The notes beneath the pieces were generated by a model. It had not been told where the DNA came from. It ran no database searches and saw only the letters and a list, made by a program, of their open reading frames with translations. A stretch of 64,000 nt of DNA from the NCBI RefSeq assembly GCF_039596395.1, contig NZ_JBCNJT010000003.1:434001-498000 (forward strand), read 5' to 3'. Positions 50,671 through 57,543 of the stretch are shown piece after piece. The DNA is from Fluviicola sp. GTDB taxonomy: Bacteria; Bacteroidota; Bacteroidia; Flavobacteriales_D; Crocinitomicaceae. Position 1 is the first letter of the stretch, and each line of letters starts with the position of its first letter. The position numbers and the translations under genes were made by a program.

Positions 50671-51133
50671 ATTCTGATTTTAGCAATTCCTTTCGTTGTG
50701 CACGCAATTCGGAAAGCAAAGGCTCCAATTGAGATGCTTCTTTATTGAATTCGATCGTTACACGTTTAGTCCCGTTGGAAGTCGTGATTTCGATGTACTC
50801 CGAACCACCGTCCGCGCAATCGGGGCAACCATAACTTTCTTCCAATCCTTTAAAGCTGTTCCAATCGATTTTATCCAAAATGCTTTTCCACCTGGCAGCT
50901 GAAATATCGAACGATTCTTTCTTTGCGGGATTTCTATCTGAGTCGACGCTGGATTCAACATAGTTGACCTGTTTTTCGGTGAAAATGAGTTCTTTTCTGC
51001 AGTATCCGCGGCAATGCCCGAAATTGGTGCCGTGCATCACACTGATGACCTGGTCATTGGAAGCAACCGGTTTGCTGGTATTACATCCAAATAAGATAGA
51101 AGCCGAAAGGGCAACAAAAAGAAAGATTTTCAT
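50669..51133 (-). CDS. Hypothetical lipoprotein with Cys-rich motif
   Basis: 154 residues, lipobox ILFGC (MKIFLFVALSASILFGCNTSK). The mature part has several Cys in conserved-looking positions (FGHCRGYCRKELIFT and YGCPDCADGGSEYIEI). Related small lipoproteins of Bacteroidota share the CRGYC and CPDC motifs; I know of no function. Four cysteines could bind metal or form two disulfides. The stop codon is inside a 38-bp palindrome. Confidence 0.75.
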   Translation of the reverse strand: MKIFLFVALSASILFGCNTSKPVASNDQVISVMHGTNFGHCRGYCRKELIFTEKQVNYVESSVDSDRNPAKKESFDISAARWKSILDKIDWNSFKGLEESYGCPDCADGGSEYIEITTSNGTKRVTIEFNKEASQLEPLLSELRAQRKELLKSE

Positions 51134-51195
51134 GACTCAAATTTTACGTGAAGGTAGCAAGAATTTTGCCAGGATATTTATAAAAAAGAGGTGTT

Positions 51196-51759
51196 TTAGC
51201 GAACAATGAATTCGTTGTAACGCTCAATCTTTTCCAATAATCGTTGAGCTAAATAAGCATTTCCGTCTTTCAGGTGCGAATGTATCAACAATGCTTCATC
51301 GATGTATTTTTCTTTCTTTTCATTGTTCCAATAATGAGGTGGAGCATACAGGTTGCAGATCCGGTCGGCCATTTTAACGACCCAAACTTCCTGGGGTTGT
51401 TTTTTGATGCGTTCCAGGCTGTCCATCATTTGCAGTTCTTTGGTTTCAAGCTCCTCATTTTTTGTCAGGGCCAAAACTCCTGCTGCCACCTCGTTGCCGA
51501 ATTGATCGCGAATGGATTCAAAAGTGGCTTCGGTATCTTCAATCGTATCGTGAAGAACGGCACACAAAATTCCCAGTTCTTCCTGTGGCATGCTTTCGTG
51601 TTTGAATGCATGGCTCACTTCAAAAACCACGCTTCCGATGTGGTTGATGTATTCGATCCGTTCCCCTTTATTCGGAGAACCATAAGTTTGCCCGCTGTGC
51701 AAAAGAGTCGCAAGTTGCCAGGCTTCCTGTAGTTTTTCTATAGCTGATTTGTTATTCAT
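51196..51759 (-). CDS. HD-domain hydrolase resembling single-domain RSH/Mesh1
   Basis: 187 residues. H40 (in ERIEYINHIGSV), H70-D71 (LHDTIEDT) and the later ADRICNL (KMADRICNLYAPP) match the metal-binding and base-contacting residues of the hydrolase half of RelA/SpoT, here without a synthetase domain. Mesh1-type enzymes remove the 3'-pyrophosphate of ppGpp; some act on NADPH. The sequence TKNEEL after GVLAL is also as in SpoT. Specific substrate is unproven. Encoded alone on this strand, with unrelated genes on both sides. Confidence 0.8.
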   Translation of the reverse strand: MNNKSAIEKLQEAWQLATLLHSGQTYGSPNKGERIEYINHIGSVVFEVSHAFKHESMPQEELGILCAVLHDTIEDTEATFESIRDQFGNEVAAGVLALTKNEELETKELQMMDSLERIKKQPQEVWVVKMADRICNLYAPPHYWNNEKKEKYIDEALLIHSHLKDGNAYLAQRLLEKIERYNEFIVR

Positions 51760-51785
51760 GCATTTCTAATGTTATGGATGAAAAA

Positions 51786-52415
51786 TTAGTACATTTTTCC
51801 GTTAAGGCTTGTGTCAGCAATAAATTCGATACCCCGGCCGATAGTTCGAACGCTCTTGTAATAATAATCATCACTCATAAAATAATCCCATTGTTTGGAG
51901 TTCAGTGTGTGATAAATGGTTGGATAGATTTTGGGGAATTGGCCGGGATCCAGTTTGATTTCTTTCCAGTAATAATGTTTCGACCACTGATTATAATCCA
52001 TATAAATGAATAACCCGAAATTCAGTATCTCATTCTTCCGGGTAAGAAAATAACCATCTGGAGAACAAGTTCCGAGATATCCGTTTTTCTTCATGACTTT
52101 CAATTGCTCATTCAGTGAAGTCTCATCGTATTCTTTGAATAAGGACTCCAAACTGTCTTTTCCGTTTCTGCGGCATTTTAAATAGGAGCAGGTACTTTTT
52201 TTATCACGGATCTGAACCTGGAAAATGGTATCGTGATAGAGGAATAAAACATAGTGGATAACAGGCGGATTCATATAAATCCCATTTCCCAATTCAATTT
52301 CATCGCCATTACTTACAAAGCAAATAGCCCGGAAATCTTCGTTGAGAGGAGTGTTCTCGCTTTTACACGAAGTTAATAAGATAAGTATACATAAAATGCT
52401 ATAGATTAATTTCAT
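51786..52415 (-). CDS. Hypothetical lipoprotein, AT-rich gene
   Basis: 209 residues. Lipobox LLTSC (MKLIYSILCILILLTSCKSEN). No recognised domain; the mature protein is mixed alpha/beta with many Tyr and Lys (YPTIYHTLNSKQWDYFMSDD). It is 7 bases from a second unknown on the same strand, so the two probably form an operon. Both are visibly richer in A and T than their neighbours. This may indicate recent transfer or relaxed selection; function unknown. Confidence 0.7.
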   Translation of the reverse strand: MKLIYSILCILILLTSCKSENTPLNEDFRAICFVSNGDEIELGNGIYMNPPVIHYVLFLYHDTIFQVQIRDKKSTCSYLKCRRNGKDSLESLFKEYDETSLNEQLKVMKKNGYLGTCSPDGYFLTRKNEILNFGLFIYMDYNQWSKHYYWKEIKLDPGQFPKIYPTIYHTLNSKQWDYFMSDDYYYKSVRTIGRGIEFIADTSLNGKMY

Positions 52416-52422
52416 AACAAAT

Positions 52423-53067
52423 TCAAAATTGATTGGTAGTTAGTTTTTCTTCCACTAACTTGACAAGTTCATCCCAATAGCCTCTTTTACGTTCCGTATC
52501 AATCCACTCTTGAATTAATTTTAGTCCAACATTTCTATCTCCAAACTCTATCTCATGAAATCCTTCAGCTAACGTCATAAAAATTGTACGCCCCATGAAT
52601 TGATCGGGAGGGTTTCTGTATATTTCCAGTAAATCATAATTACTCTTCAGTGTCTTAATAAACGGGATCAATATATTTTCCAGATGATCCATTATCAATG
52701 ATTTAAAATCAGAAGGATTTGTATCCGGAACTATCGAGTAATAGTAAGGAGTTCCTTCTTTTAAAGCACTGACATTCGGTTGTATAATCGAAAAAGAAGT
52801 ATTGTGAGGTATTTTAGGAATTTTGGAATATTCCGGAAAATGTTTGAGAAAATAGTGATGAGTTAATTGATCGAAAATGGTGCAATTAAACCAAAATGAA
52901 ACACTATCTGGCATATTCCAGGATGACTTCTCTATTGAAATAAATTGAATCATCCGGTCGGTTTCTAGATAAAAATGCTGACCTGAAGTCTTAAAACCGT
53001 ATGATTTCATGAAAGGTTTTAATTCCGTTTTAAGAAAATCAGCAAAAAATATGAGACAGTTTTCCAT
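52423..53067 (-). CDS. DUF4304-like cytosolic protein
   Basis: 214 residues, no signal peptide. The N-terminus FFADFLKTELKPFMKSYGFKT followed by FWFNCTIFDQLTHHYF has the layout of the DUF4304 family (GF-x-x-x-G plus beta strands); weak but consistent. DUF4304 proteins are uncharacterised and occur in toxin-immunity-like and mobile contexts. It precedes the lipoprotein of the same AT-rich pair (51786). The region 53068-53162 behind it holds no gene. Confidence 0.6.
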   Translation of the reverse strand: MENCLIFFADFLKTELKPFMKSYGFKTSGQHFYLETDRMIQFISIEKSSWNMPDSVSFWFNCTIFDQLTHHYFLKHFPEYSKIPKIPHNTSFSIIQPNVSALKEGTPYYYSIVPDTNPSDFKSLIMDHLENILIPFIKTLKSNYDLLEIYRNPPDQFMGRTIFMTLAEGFHEIEFGDRNVGLKLIQEWIDTERKRGYWDELVKLVEEKLTTNQF

Positions 53068-53162
53068 TAAGAGTTAGTTAATTGTTTCTTCTTATTTTAT
53101 TCCGACCTAAAAGTGCAAAATAGTTGTGAGTCGTGACTTGTTTTTGAAGAGCGCAGAAATAA

Positions 53163-53621
53163 TTATTCGCGATTCCTTTTCAAAAAATTTTCAATTCTCC
53201 ATTTAATAATTTGCAAAGTCCCGTTCCAGTAAAACTCCCAATGCTTGTATATCTCAACCGTCGGAAAGTTACTCGCCTCGACGCATAATTCAGTTCCGTC
53301 TTCTTTCGGAGCCAGGTAAAACGAGATCACAGTGTAATTTTCGGGTTCGTCTTCCAGGTTCGATAGGGAACTCAGGTATTCGTATTGAAATGCTTTTCCC
53401 GGTTCGAATTGCAGGATCGTTCCGCGGTTCTCAAATGGTGCATGATGGAAACCTTTGATCACAAACGGACCTCCGACTTTCCAATCGGAAAGAATTTCTA
53501 TCCTCATTTCCGGATCGCCCATCCATTGCTGCATCAACTCCGGATTGGTTAAATAGCTCCAAATCTTTTCAGGTGATGCTTGAATCAAGATGTGCTTTTC
53601 GATCTGTTGCGGGAAGTTCAT
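53163..53621 (-). CDS. START-like/AHSA1 (SRPBCC) domain protein
   Basis: 152 residues from the ATG at 53621. Helix-grip fold typical of the AHSA1/SRPBCC family: IEKHILIQASPEKIWSYLTN at the N-terminus, WMGDPEMRIEIL and VISFYLAPKEDGTELCVEAS centrally, and YWNGTLQIIKWRIENFLKRN at the end. Such proteins bind hydrophobic ligands or act as Hsp90 co-chaperone-like factors; the specific ligand is unknown. It starts 30 bases after an NTF2-like gene on the same strand. Confidence 0.85.
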   Translation of the reverse strand: MNFPQQIEKHILIQASPEKIWSYLTNPELMQQWMGDPEMRIEILSDWKVGGPFVIKGFHHAPFENRGTILQFEPGKAFQYEYLSSLSNLEDEPENYTVISFYLAPKEDGTELCVEASNFPTVEIYKHWEFYWNGTLQIIKWRIENFLKRNRE

Positions 53622-53651
53622 AATTCGCAATTCGGCATTCGAAATTCGAAA

Positions 53652-54158
53652 TTATTTGTGGTGATCATAACTCAATCCCGACTTAAGTTTCCATTTCCCG
53701 TCCTCAATGATCCAAACGTGCGTAAACCTGGCGGTACTTGCATACTGTTCCGGTTTTCCTTCCATTTTTTCATAGAAGCGGTGTTCCCCGTGTTGGATGG
53801 CTCCGTACAATTCCCCGTTCGTATAAAGAGGAAAAACCTGCGAACTTCCCGGGACCAGTTCTCTCCTCGATTGATAGGTTTCCGGAGATTTGCACAAACC
53901 GCTTTTCAGGTCGCTCAGGAATTTCTTCCGGTCTGAAACACCCGATTTATCATGGAAAAACTCGAAATTTTCACTCACTAGTTTTTCAAATTGAGAAATA
54001 TCACAGGTATTGAAACCGATGTTGAATAACAAACTGTCTTTTGAAAGAATGATTTTATATAAAACAGATTCTTTGCCTTCCTGCGCGGAAGCGGATAACG
54101 AAAGTGTCGTTAATAAAAGAACAAGCAGGGGCTTTGTCATAGGGAATTTGAATTTCAT
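53652..54158 (-). CDS. Exported NTF2-like (DUF4440) protein
   Basis: 168 residues from the ATG at 54158 (54140 is also possible). Signal peptide MTKPLLVLLLTTLSLSASA. The cone-shaped NTF2 fold is suggested by ISQFEKLVSENFEFFHDKSG, DRKKFLSDLKSGLCKSPETY and the closing ARFTHVWIIEDGKWKLKSG. DUF4440 proteins of this type are secreted with unknown ligands or act as small enzymes. It shares the strand with the AHSA1-like gene, gap 30 bases. Divergent from recF. Confidence 0.8.
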   Translation of the reverse strand: MKFKFPMTKPLLVLLLTTLSLSASAQEGKESVLYKIILSKDSLLFNIGFNTCDISQFEKLVSENFEFFHDKSGVSDRKKFLSDLKSGLCKSPETYQSRRELVPGSSQVFPLYTNGELYGAIQHGEHRFYEKMEGKPEQYASTARFTHVWIIEDGKWKLKSGLSYDHHK

Positions 54159-54165
54159 AACTGAA

Positions 54166-54265
54166 AAATACGGGATTAATTCCGAATTTGGTAGAGACGA
54201 AAATTTTTTCATCCCTACCAAGACAATTCGCGATCTGCAATTCGGAATTCGTCATTCGGAATTTG
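54166..54265. repeat. 'Aattcg' word repeats and REP copy 4 upstream of recF
   Basis: GGATTAATTCCGAATTTGG, then GCAATTCGGAATTCGTCATT and CGGAATTTG are degenerate copies of the AATTCG word. The hairpin at 54190-54219 (GGTAGAGACGAAAATTTT / CATCCCTACC, with wobble pairs) is a divergent member of the REP-like palindrome family. Confidence 0.5.
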
Positions 54266-54273
54266 TAACTTTG
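54266..54273 (+). promoter_or_regulatory. Putative -7 element for recF
   Basis: TAACTTTG (TAnnTTTG), 4 bases before the ATG at 54278. If used, the mRNA is almost leaderless. The -33 side is occupied by the 'aattcg' words. Confidence 0.4.
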
Positions 54274-54277
54274 CAGC

Positions 54278-55372
54278 ATGTTCGTCGAATCCCTTTCATT
54301 AGTCAATTTCCGCAATCACAGTGAAGCTGAATTCCAGTTCGAATCCGGCGTGAATTGCATCGTGGGAAAAAACGGTTCGGGGAAAACGAATGTGCTCGAC
54401 GCGGTTCATTACCTGAGCATGTGCCGTTCTTATTTAAACCCTATCGACCGTCAAAATATCCGCTTCAACGAGCAGTTTTTTGTGATCCAGGGATGCTGGA
54501 TGAAGGATGAACAGCCTTTCAACCTGTATTGCGGGGTAAAATCGGGCTCGAAAAAGGTGTTCAAAAAGAATAAAAAGGAATACGACCGGCTGGCAGATCA
54601 CATCGGGCATTTCCCGGTAGTGATGATTTCCCCTTACGATACCGACTTAATCTCGGAAGGCAGTGAAGTGCGCCGGAAATGGATGGACGGGATTATTTCC
54701 CAGTTCGACCACGAATATTTGAACGATTTGCAGCGCTACAACAAGGTGCTGGATCAGCGAAATGCCTTGTTGAAACTCCAATTTGAAAACGGGTTCTTTG
54801 AACGGGAATCCATCGAGATCTGGGATGAACAACTCATCCGTTACGGAACGGCTATCCACAATAAACGGGTGGCTTTTATAGAAGCGTTTATTCCCTTGTT
54901 CCAGCATTATTACAAATGGATTTCGCAGGAACAGGAATCCGTTTCACTGAACTACGAATCCAAACTGACCGAAACGGATTTCAGGTTATTGCTGCAACAA
55001 GCCTACCCGAAAGACATGCGCGTGCATTATACATCAGTTGGAGTTCACAAAGACGATATTACTTTTCTGCTGGAAGGATTGCCAATCAAGCGTTTCGGTT
55101 CCCAGGGACAGCAAAAAAGCTTCCTGATCGCTCTGCGTCTGGCTCAGTTCGACTGGTTGAAAGAACGCCTGAAGCAAACGCCTATCCTCTTACTCGACGA
55201 TATTTTCGATAAACTCGACAACCTGCGCGTAGCGCAATTGATGGAATTGGTTTCCAAAAATACTTTCGGCCAGGTTCTGGTCACAGATACCGACGAAAAC
55301 CGTGTTTCATCAATCTTTGATACCATACAGGTAAAACCGAATATGATCATTTTTAATTCCGAATGGGTATGA
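54278..55372 (+). CDS. recF: DNA replication and repair protein RecF
   Basis: 364 residues, full length. SMC-like ATPase: Walker A CIVGKNGSGKTNVLDAVHYLS at about 30-45, signature near FGSQGQQKSFLIALRLAQ (about 268), and Walker B ILLLDDIFDKLDN (about 303). RecF loads RecA at gaps on ssDNA with RecO and RecR. It is followed by a DUF721 gene with an ATGA overlap, as found in many bacteria; in some genomes it is beside dnaA/dnaN, which are not in this window. Confidence 0.96.
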   Translation: MFVESLSLVNFRNHSEAEFQFESGVNCIVGKNGSGKTNVLDAVHYLSMCRSYLNPIDRQNIRFNEQFFVIQGCWMKDEQPFNLYCGVKSGSKKVFKKNKKEYDRLADHIGHFPVVMISPYDTDLISEGSEVRRKWMDGIISQFDHEYLNDLQRYNKVLDQRNALLKLQFENGFFERESIEIWDEQLIRYGTAIHNKRVAFIEAFIPLFQHYYKWISQEQESVSLNYESKLTETDFRLLLQQAYPKDMRVHYTSVGVHKDDITFLLEGLPIKRFGSQGQQKSFLIALRLAQFDWLKERLKQTPILLLDDIFDKLDNLRVAQLMELVSKNTFGQVLVTDTDENRVSSIFDTIQVKPNMIIFNSEWV

Positions 55373-55680
55373 GCGAGTGGGACGAACGTAAAAGATCCGG
55401 GAATGCACAACCCATGAAGGAGTTGGTGGATAAACTCATGAGCGCTTACCAGTTGCAGGGAAAACTCACCGAGATCGATGTGCTGAATAAGTGGGAAGAA
55501 ATGATGGGAAAAGCAGTAGCAGTGCGAACAACCAACCTGCAGATCCGTCACGGAGTTTTGATCGTTGCACTGAATTCTTCTGTGATGCGGGATGAGTTGC
55601 TGCATGGAAAACAAATCATCATCGAGCGCGTGAACCAAACTGCGGGCAAGCAGATCATCCACGATGTGTGGTTTGAATAA
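55369..55680 (+). CDS. DUF721 (DciA-like) protein
   Basis: 103 residues from the ATG at 55369 (the 55363 ATG is also in frame). The KH-like core is LNKWEEMMGKAVAVRTTNLQ with ALNSSVMRDELLHGKQIIIE, typical of DUF721. The family includes DciA, the ancestral loader of the replicative helicase DnaB. The ATGA overlap with recF couples expression of two replication-related proteins. A DnaB-loading role here is inferred from family and context. Confidence 0.85.
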   Translation: MSEWDERKRSGNAQPMKELVDKLMSAYQLQGKLTEIDVLNKWEEMMGKAVAVRTTNLQIRHGVLIVALNSSVMRDELLHGKQIIIERVNQTAGKQIIHDVWFE

Positions 55681-55723
55681 TTGCGAATGCCCGAATTACG
55701 AATGTTTCCTCAAGTGATAAAAT

Positions 55724-55746
55724 ACGGATAGACATGTGTCTATTTG
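55724..55746. repeat. 23-bp near-palindromic motif, copy 2
   Basis: Identical to 15091-15113 over 23 bases. Inverted core ATAGACA-TG-TGTCTAT. Flanks share loosely similar words (TCAAG upstream; AAT-AT then AC-GGT downstream) in both copies. Confidence 0.7.
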
Positions 55747-55924
55747 GTCAGTAATATCAACGGTTTCCAATCGGTTGACACGAAAACAGCGTTTCCCGGT
55801 TTGCCATTTGGCAAACTGGCAAATTGGCATAGGTCCGGTGAGGGCGAATCCTGCATGTAAGGAACACCGCTACTAACCAATAATCTAAACATTCGTAATT
55901 AGGCATTCGTAATTCGGAATTAAC

Positions 55925-55932
55925 TAACTTTG
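55925..55932 (+). promoter_or_regulatory. Putative -7 element for panB
   Basis: TAACTTTG matches TAnnTTTG, 19 bases before the ATG at 55952, just behind the 'aattcg' words. Confidence 0.4.
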
Positions 55933-55951
55933 TTAGATAAATAGATCGCTC

Positions 55952-56767
55952 ATGTCAGTGCATAAAAATGTAAAACGTATCACTACGAATGTTTTACAAG
56001 AAATGAAGAATTCCGGAACAAAGATTTCGATGTTGACCGGTTACGATTTTTCCATGGCCCGGATCATTGATTCCGCCGGAATTGATGTTATTCTTGTAGG
56101 AGATTCCGCCTCCAATGTCATGGCCGGACATGAAACAACGCTTCCCATTACTCTGGACCAGATGATCTATCACGCGGGATCCGTTGTTCGAGCAGTGGAA
56201 AGAGCTTTGGTGGTTGTCGATATGCCTTTCGGTTCTTACCAGGGAAATTCCAAGGAAGCCTTGTCGAATGCGATCCGTATTATGAAAGAATCCGGCGGAC
56301 ATGCCGTGAAACTGGAGGGAGGAATTGAGATCATCGAATCCATTAAACGCATTCTCACAGCGGGAATTCCGGTAATGGGCCACCTGGGATTAACTCCGCA
56401 GTCCATTTATAAATTCGGCACCTACGTTGTTCGCGCTAAAGAAGAAGCTGAAGCACAACGGTTGATCGAAGACGCAAAAGCATTGGAAGAAGCCGGTTGT
56501 TTCGCCATTGTTCTGGAAAAAATTCCTGCTGCTTTGGCAGAAAAAGTGGCCAAATCGGTTTCCGTGCCGATTATCGGTATCGGGGCAGGGAATGGCGTTG
56601 ACGGACAAGTACTGGTGGTTCACGACATGCTCGGGATCAACAATGAGTTTTCTCCGCGTTTCCTGCGTAAATACGCAAACCTGTACGAGATTATGACAGA
56701 CGCCGTTAAGAGCTACATCGACGACGTACGCAGCGGCGATTTCCCGAACCAAAACGAACAATATTAA
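55952..56767 (+). CDS. panB: 3-methyl-2-oxobutanoate hydroxymethyltransferase
   Basis: 271 residues, full length PanB TIM barrel. Motifs [40 protein letters not shown] (metal-binding DS), MPFGSYQ, VKLEGG and [10 protein letters not shown], and [20 protein letters not shown]. It makes ketopantoate, the first step of pantothenate/CoA synthesis, with 5,10-methylene-THF as donor. The next gene starts four bases later. No other pan genes are visible. Confidence 0.96.
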   Translation: MSVHKNVKRITTNVLQEMKNSGTKISMLTGYDFSMARIIDSAGIDVILVGDSASNVMAGHETTLPITLDQMIYHAGSVVRAVERALVVVDMPFGSYQGNSKEALSNAIRIMKESGGHAVKLEGGIEIIESIKRILTAGIPVMGHLGLTPQSIYKFGTYVVRAKEEAEAQRLIEDAKALEEAGCFAIVLEKIPAALAEKVAKSVSVPIIGIGAGNGVDGQVLVVHDMLGINNEFSPRFLRKYANLYEIMTDAVKSYIDDVRSGDFPNQNEQY

Positions 56768-56770
56768 TAG

Positions 56771-57484
56771 ATGGAGCAAATCCGCCCGGAAGATGTGCTG
56801 TATGAGGATAATCACTTGATAGTGGTTAACAAACATGCAGGTGAAAATGTACAGGGAGATATTTCGGGCGACTTTCCGCTGGTGGAAAAAGTACGCGAAT
56901 ACATCCGTCATAAATTCGAAAAGCCGGGAAACGTTTTTTGTGGCCTGATCCATCGCCTGGACCGGCCTGTTTCAGGAGCTATTGCATTTGCACGTACCAG
57001 CAAAGCCTTGACCCGCATGAATAAACTTTTTGCAGAGAAACATCCGCGGAAAGTCTATTGGGCGGTGGTGGAAAAAGCACCGAAGGAGAAATCCGGCCAT
57101 TTGGTGCATCACCTGGTTCGTAACGAAAAGCAAAATAAAACTTACACCTATACCGAAGCCCGTAAAGATTCCAAAGAAGCCCGATTGAAATACCGGCTTC
57201 TGCTCAGTTCCGATAATTATACCTTATTGGAAGTAGAATTGGAAACAGGCAGGCATCACCAGATCCGTGCCCAGCTTGCTGCAATCGGGTGTATCATTAA
57301 GGGCGATCTGAAGTACGGGGCAAAGCGCTCAAATCCGGATGGTTCTATATATTTGCATTCCAGGGAGTTGGAATTCGAACATCCCACAACAAAAGAAACA
57401 GTAAAAATAACAGCACCGGTGCCGAAAGATAACCTGTGGCAATGGTTTGAAAAGGAAGAATCCGCGCAGCGGAAGAAAAAATGA
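56771..57484 (+). CDS. RluA-family pseudouridine synthase
   Basis: 237 residues. The catalytic motif is IHRLDRPVSGAIAFART (Asp of HRLDxxxSG). ETGRHHQIRAQLAAIG and DLKYGAKRSNPDGSIYLHSR are standard RluA-fold positions. No S4 domain is present, so it is the compact RluA/TruC type. Target uridine in rRNA or tRNA is unknown. It is 3 bases from panB and probably transcribed with it. Confidence 0.92.
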   Translation: MEQIRPEDVLYEDNHLIVVNKHAGENVQGDISGDFPLVEKVREYIRHKFEKPGNVFCGLIHRLDRPVSGAIAFARTSKALTRMNKLFAEKHPRKVYWAVVEKAPKEKSGHLVHHLVRNEKQNKTYTYTEARKDSKEARLKYRLLLSSDNYTLLEVELETGRHHQIRAQLAAIGCIIKGDLKYGAKRSNPDGSIYLHSRELEFEHPTTKETVKITAPVPKDNLWQWFEKEESAQRKKK

Positions 57485-57543
57485 CAAGCGGTAATGCAGT
57501 CATACAAAGAGAAAAATTTAACGATAAAAACTAACTTAGTTAT

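Larger units (their letters stand above)
55681..55951. other. 271-base gap between DUF721 and panB: repeats and motif copy 2, no gene
   Basis: Contents in order: 'aattcg' words (55680-55705), the 23-bp near-palindrome ACGGATAGACATGTGTCTAT+TTG at 55724-55746 (identical to 15091-15113), a run of TTGCCA / TGGCAA words (about 55799-55830), then an unexplained unique stretch AGGTCCGGTGAGGGCGAATC to AACACCGC (about 55831-55869), then more 'aattcg' words and the panB promoter. I see no tRNA, riboswitch consensus or open frame of note. Confidence 0.6.

Noticed and set aside
55144-55662. Minus-strand 172-codon frame over recF/DUF721
   Set aside because: Shadow of two overlapping real genes.
55681-55951. 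tRNA, SRP RNA or riboswitch in the gap before panB
   Set aside because: No acceptor/anticodon pattern, no SRP GGAAG loop and no known riboswitch core could be recognised.
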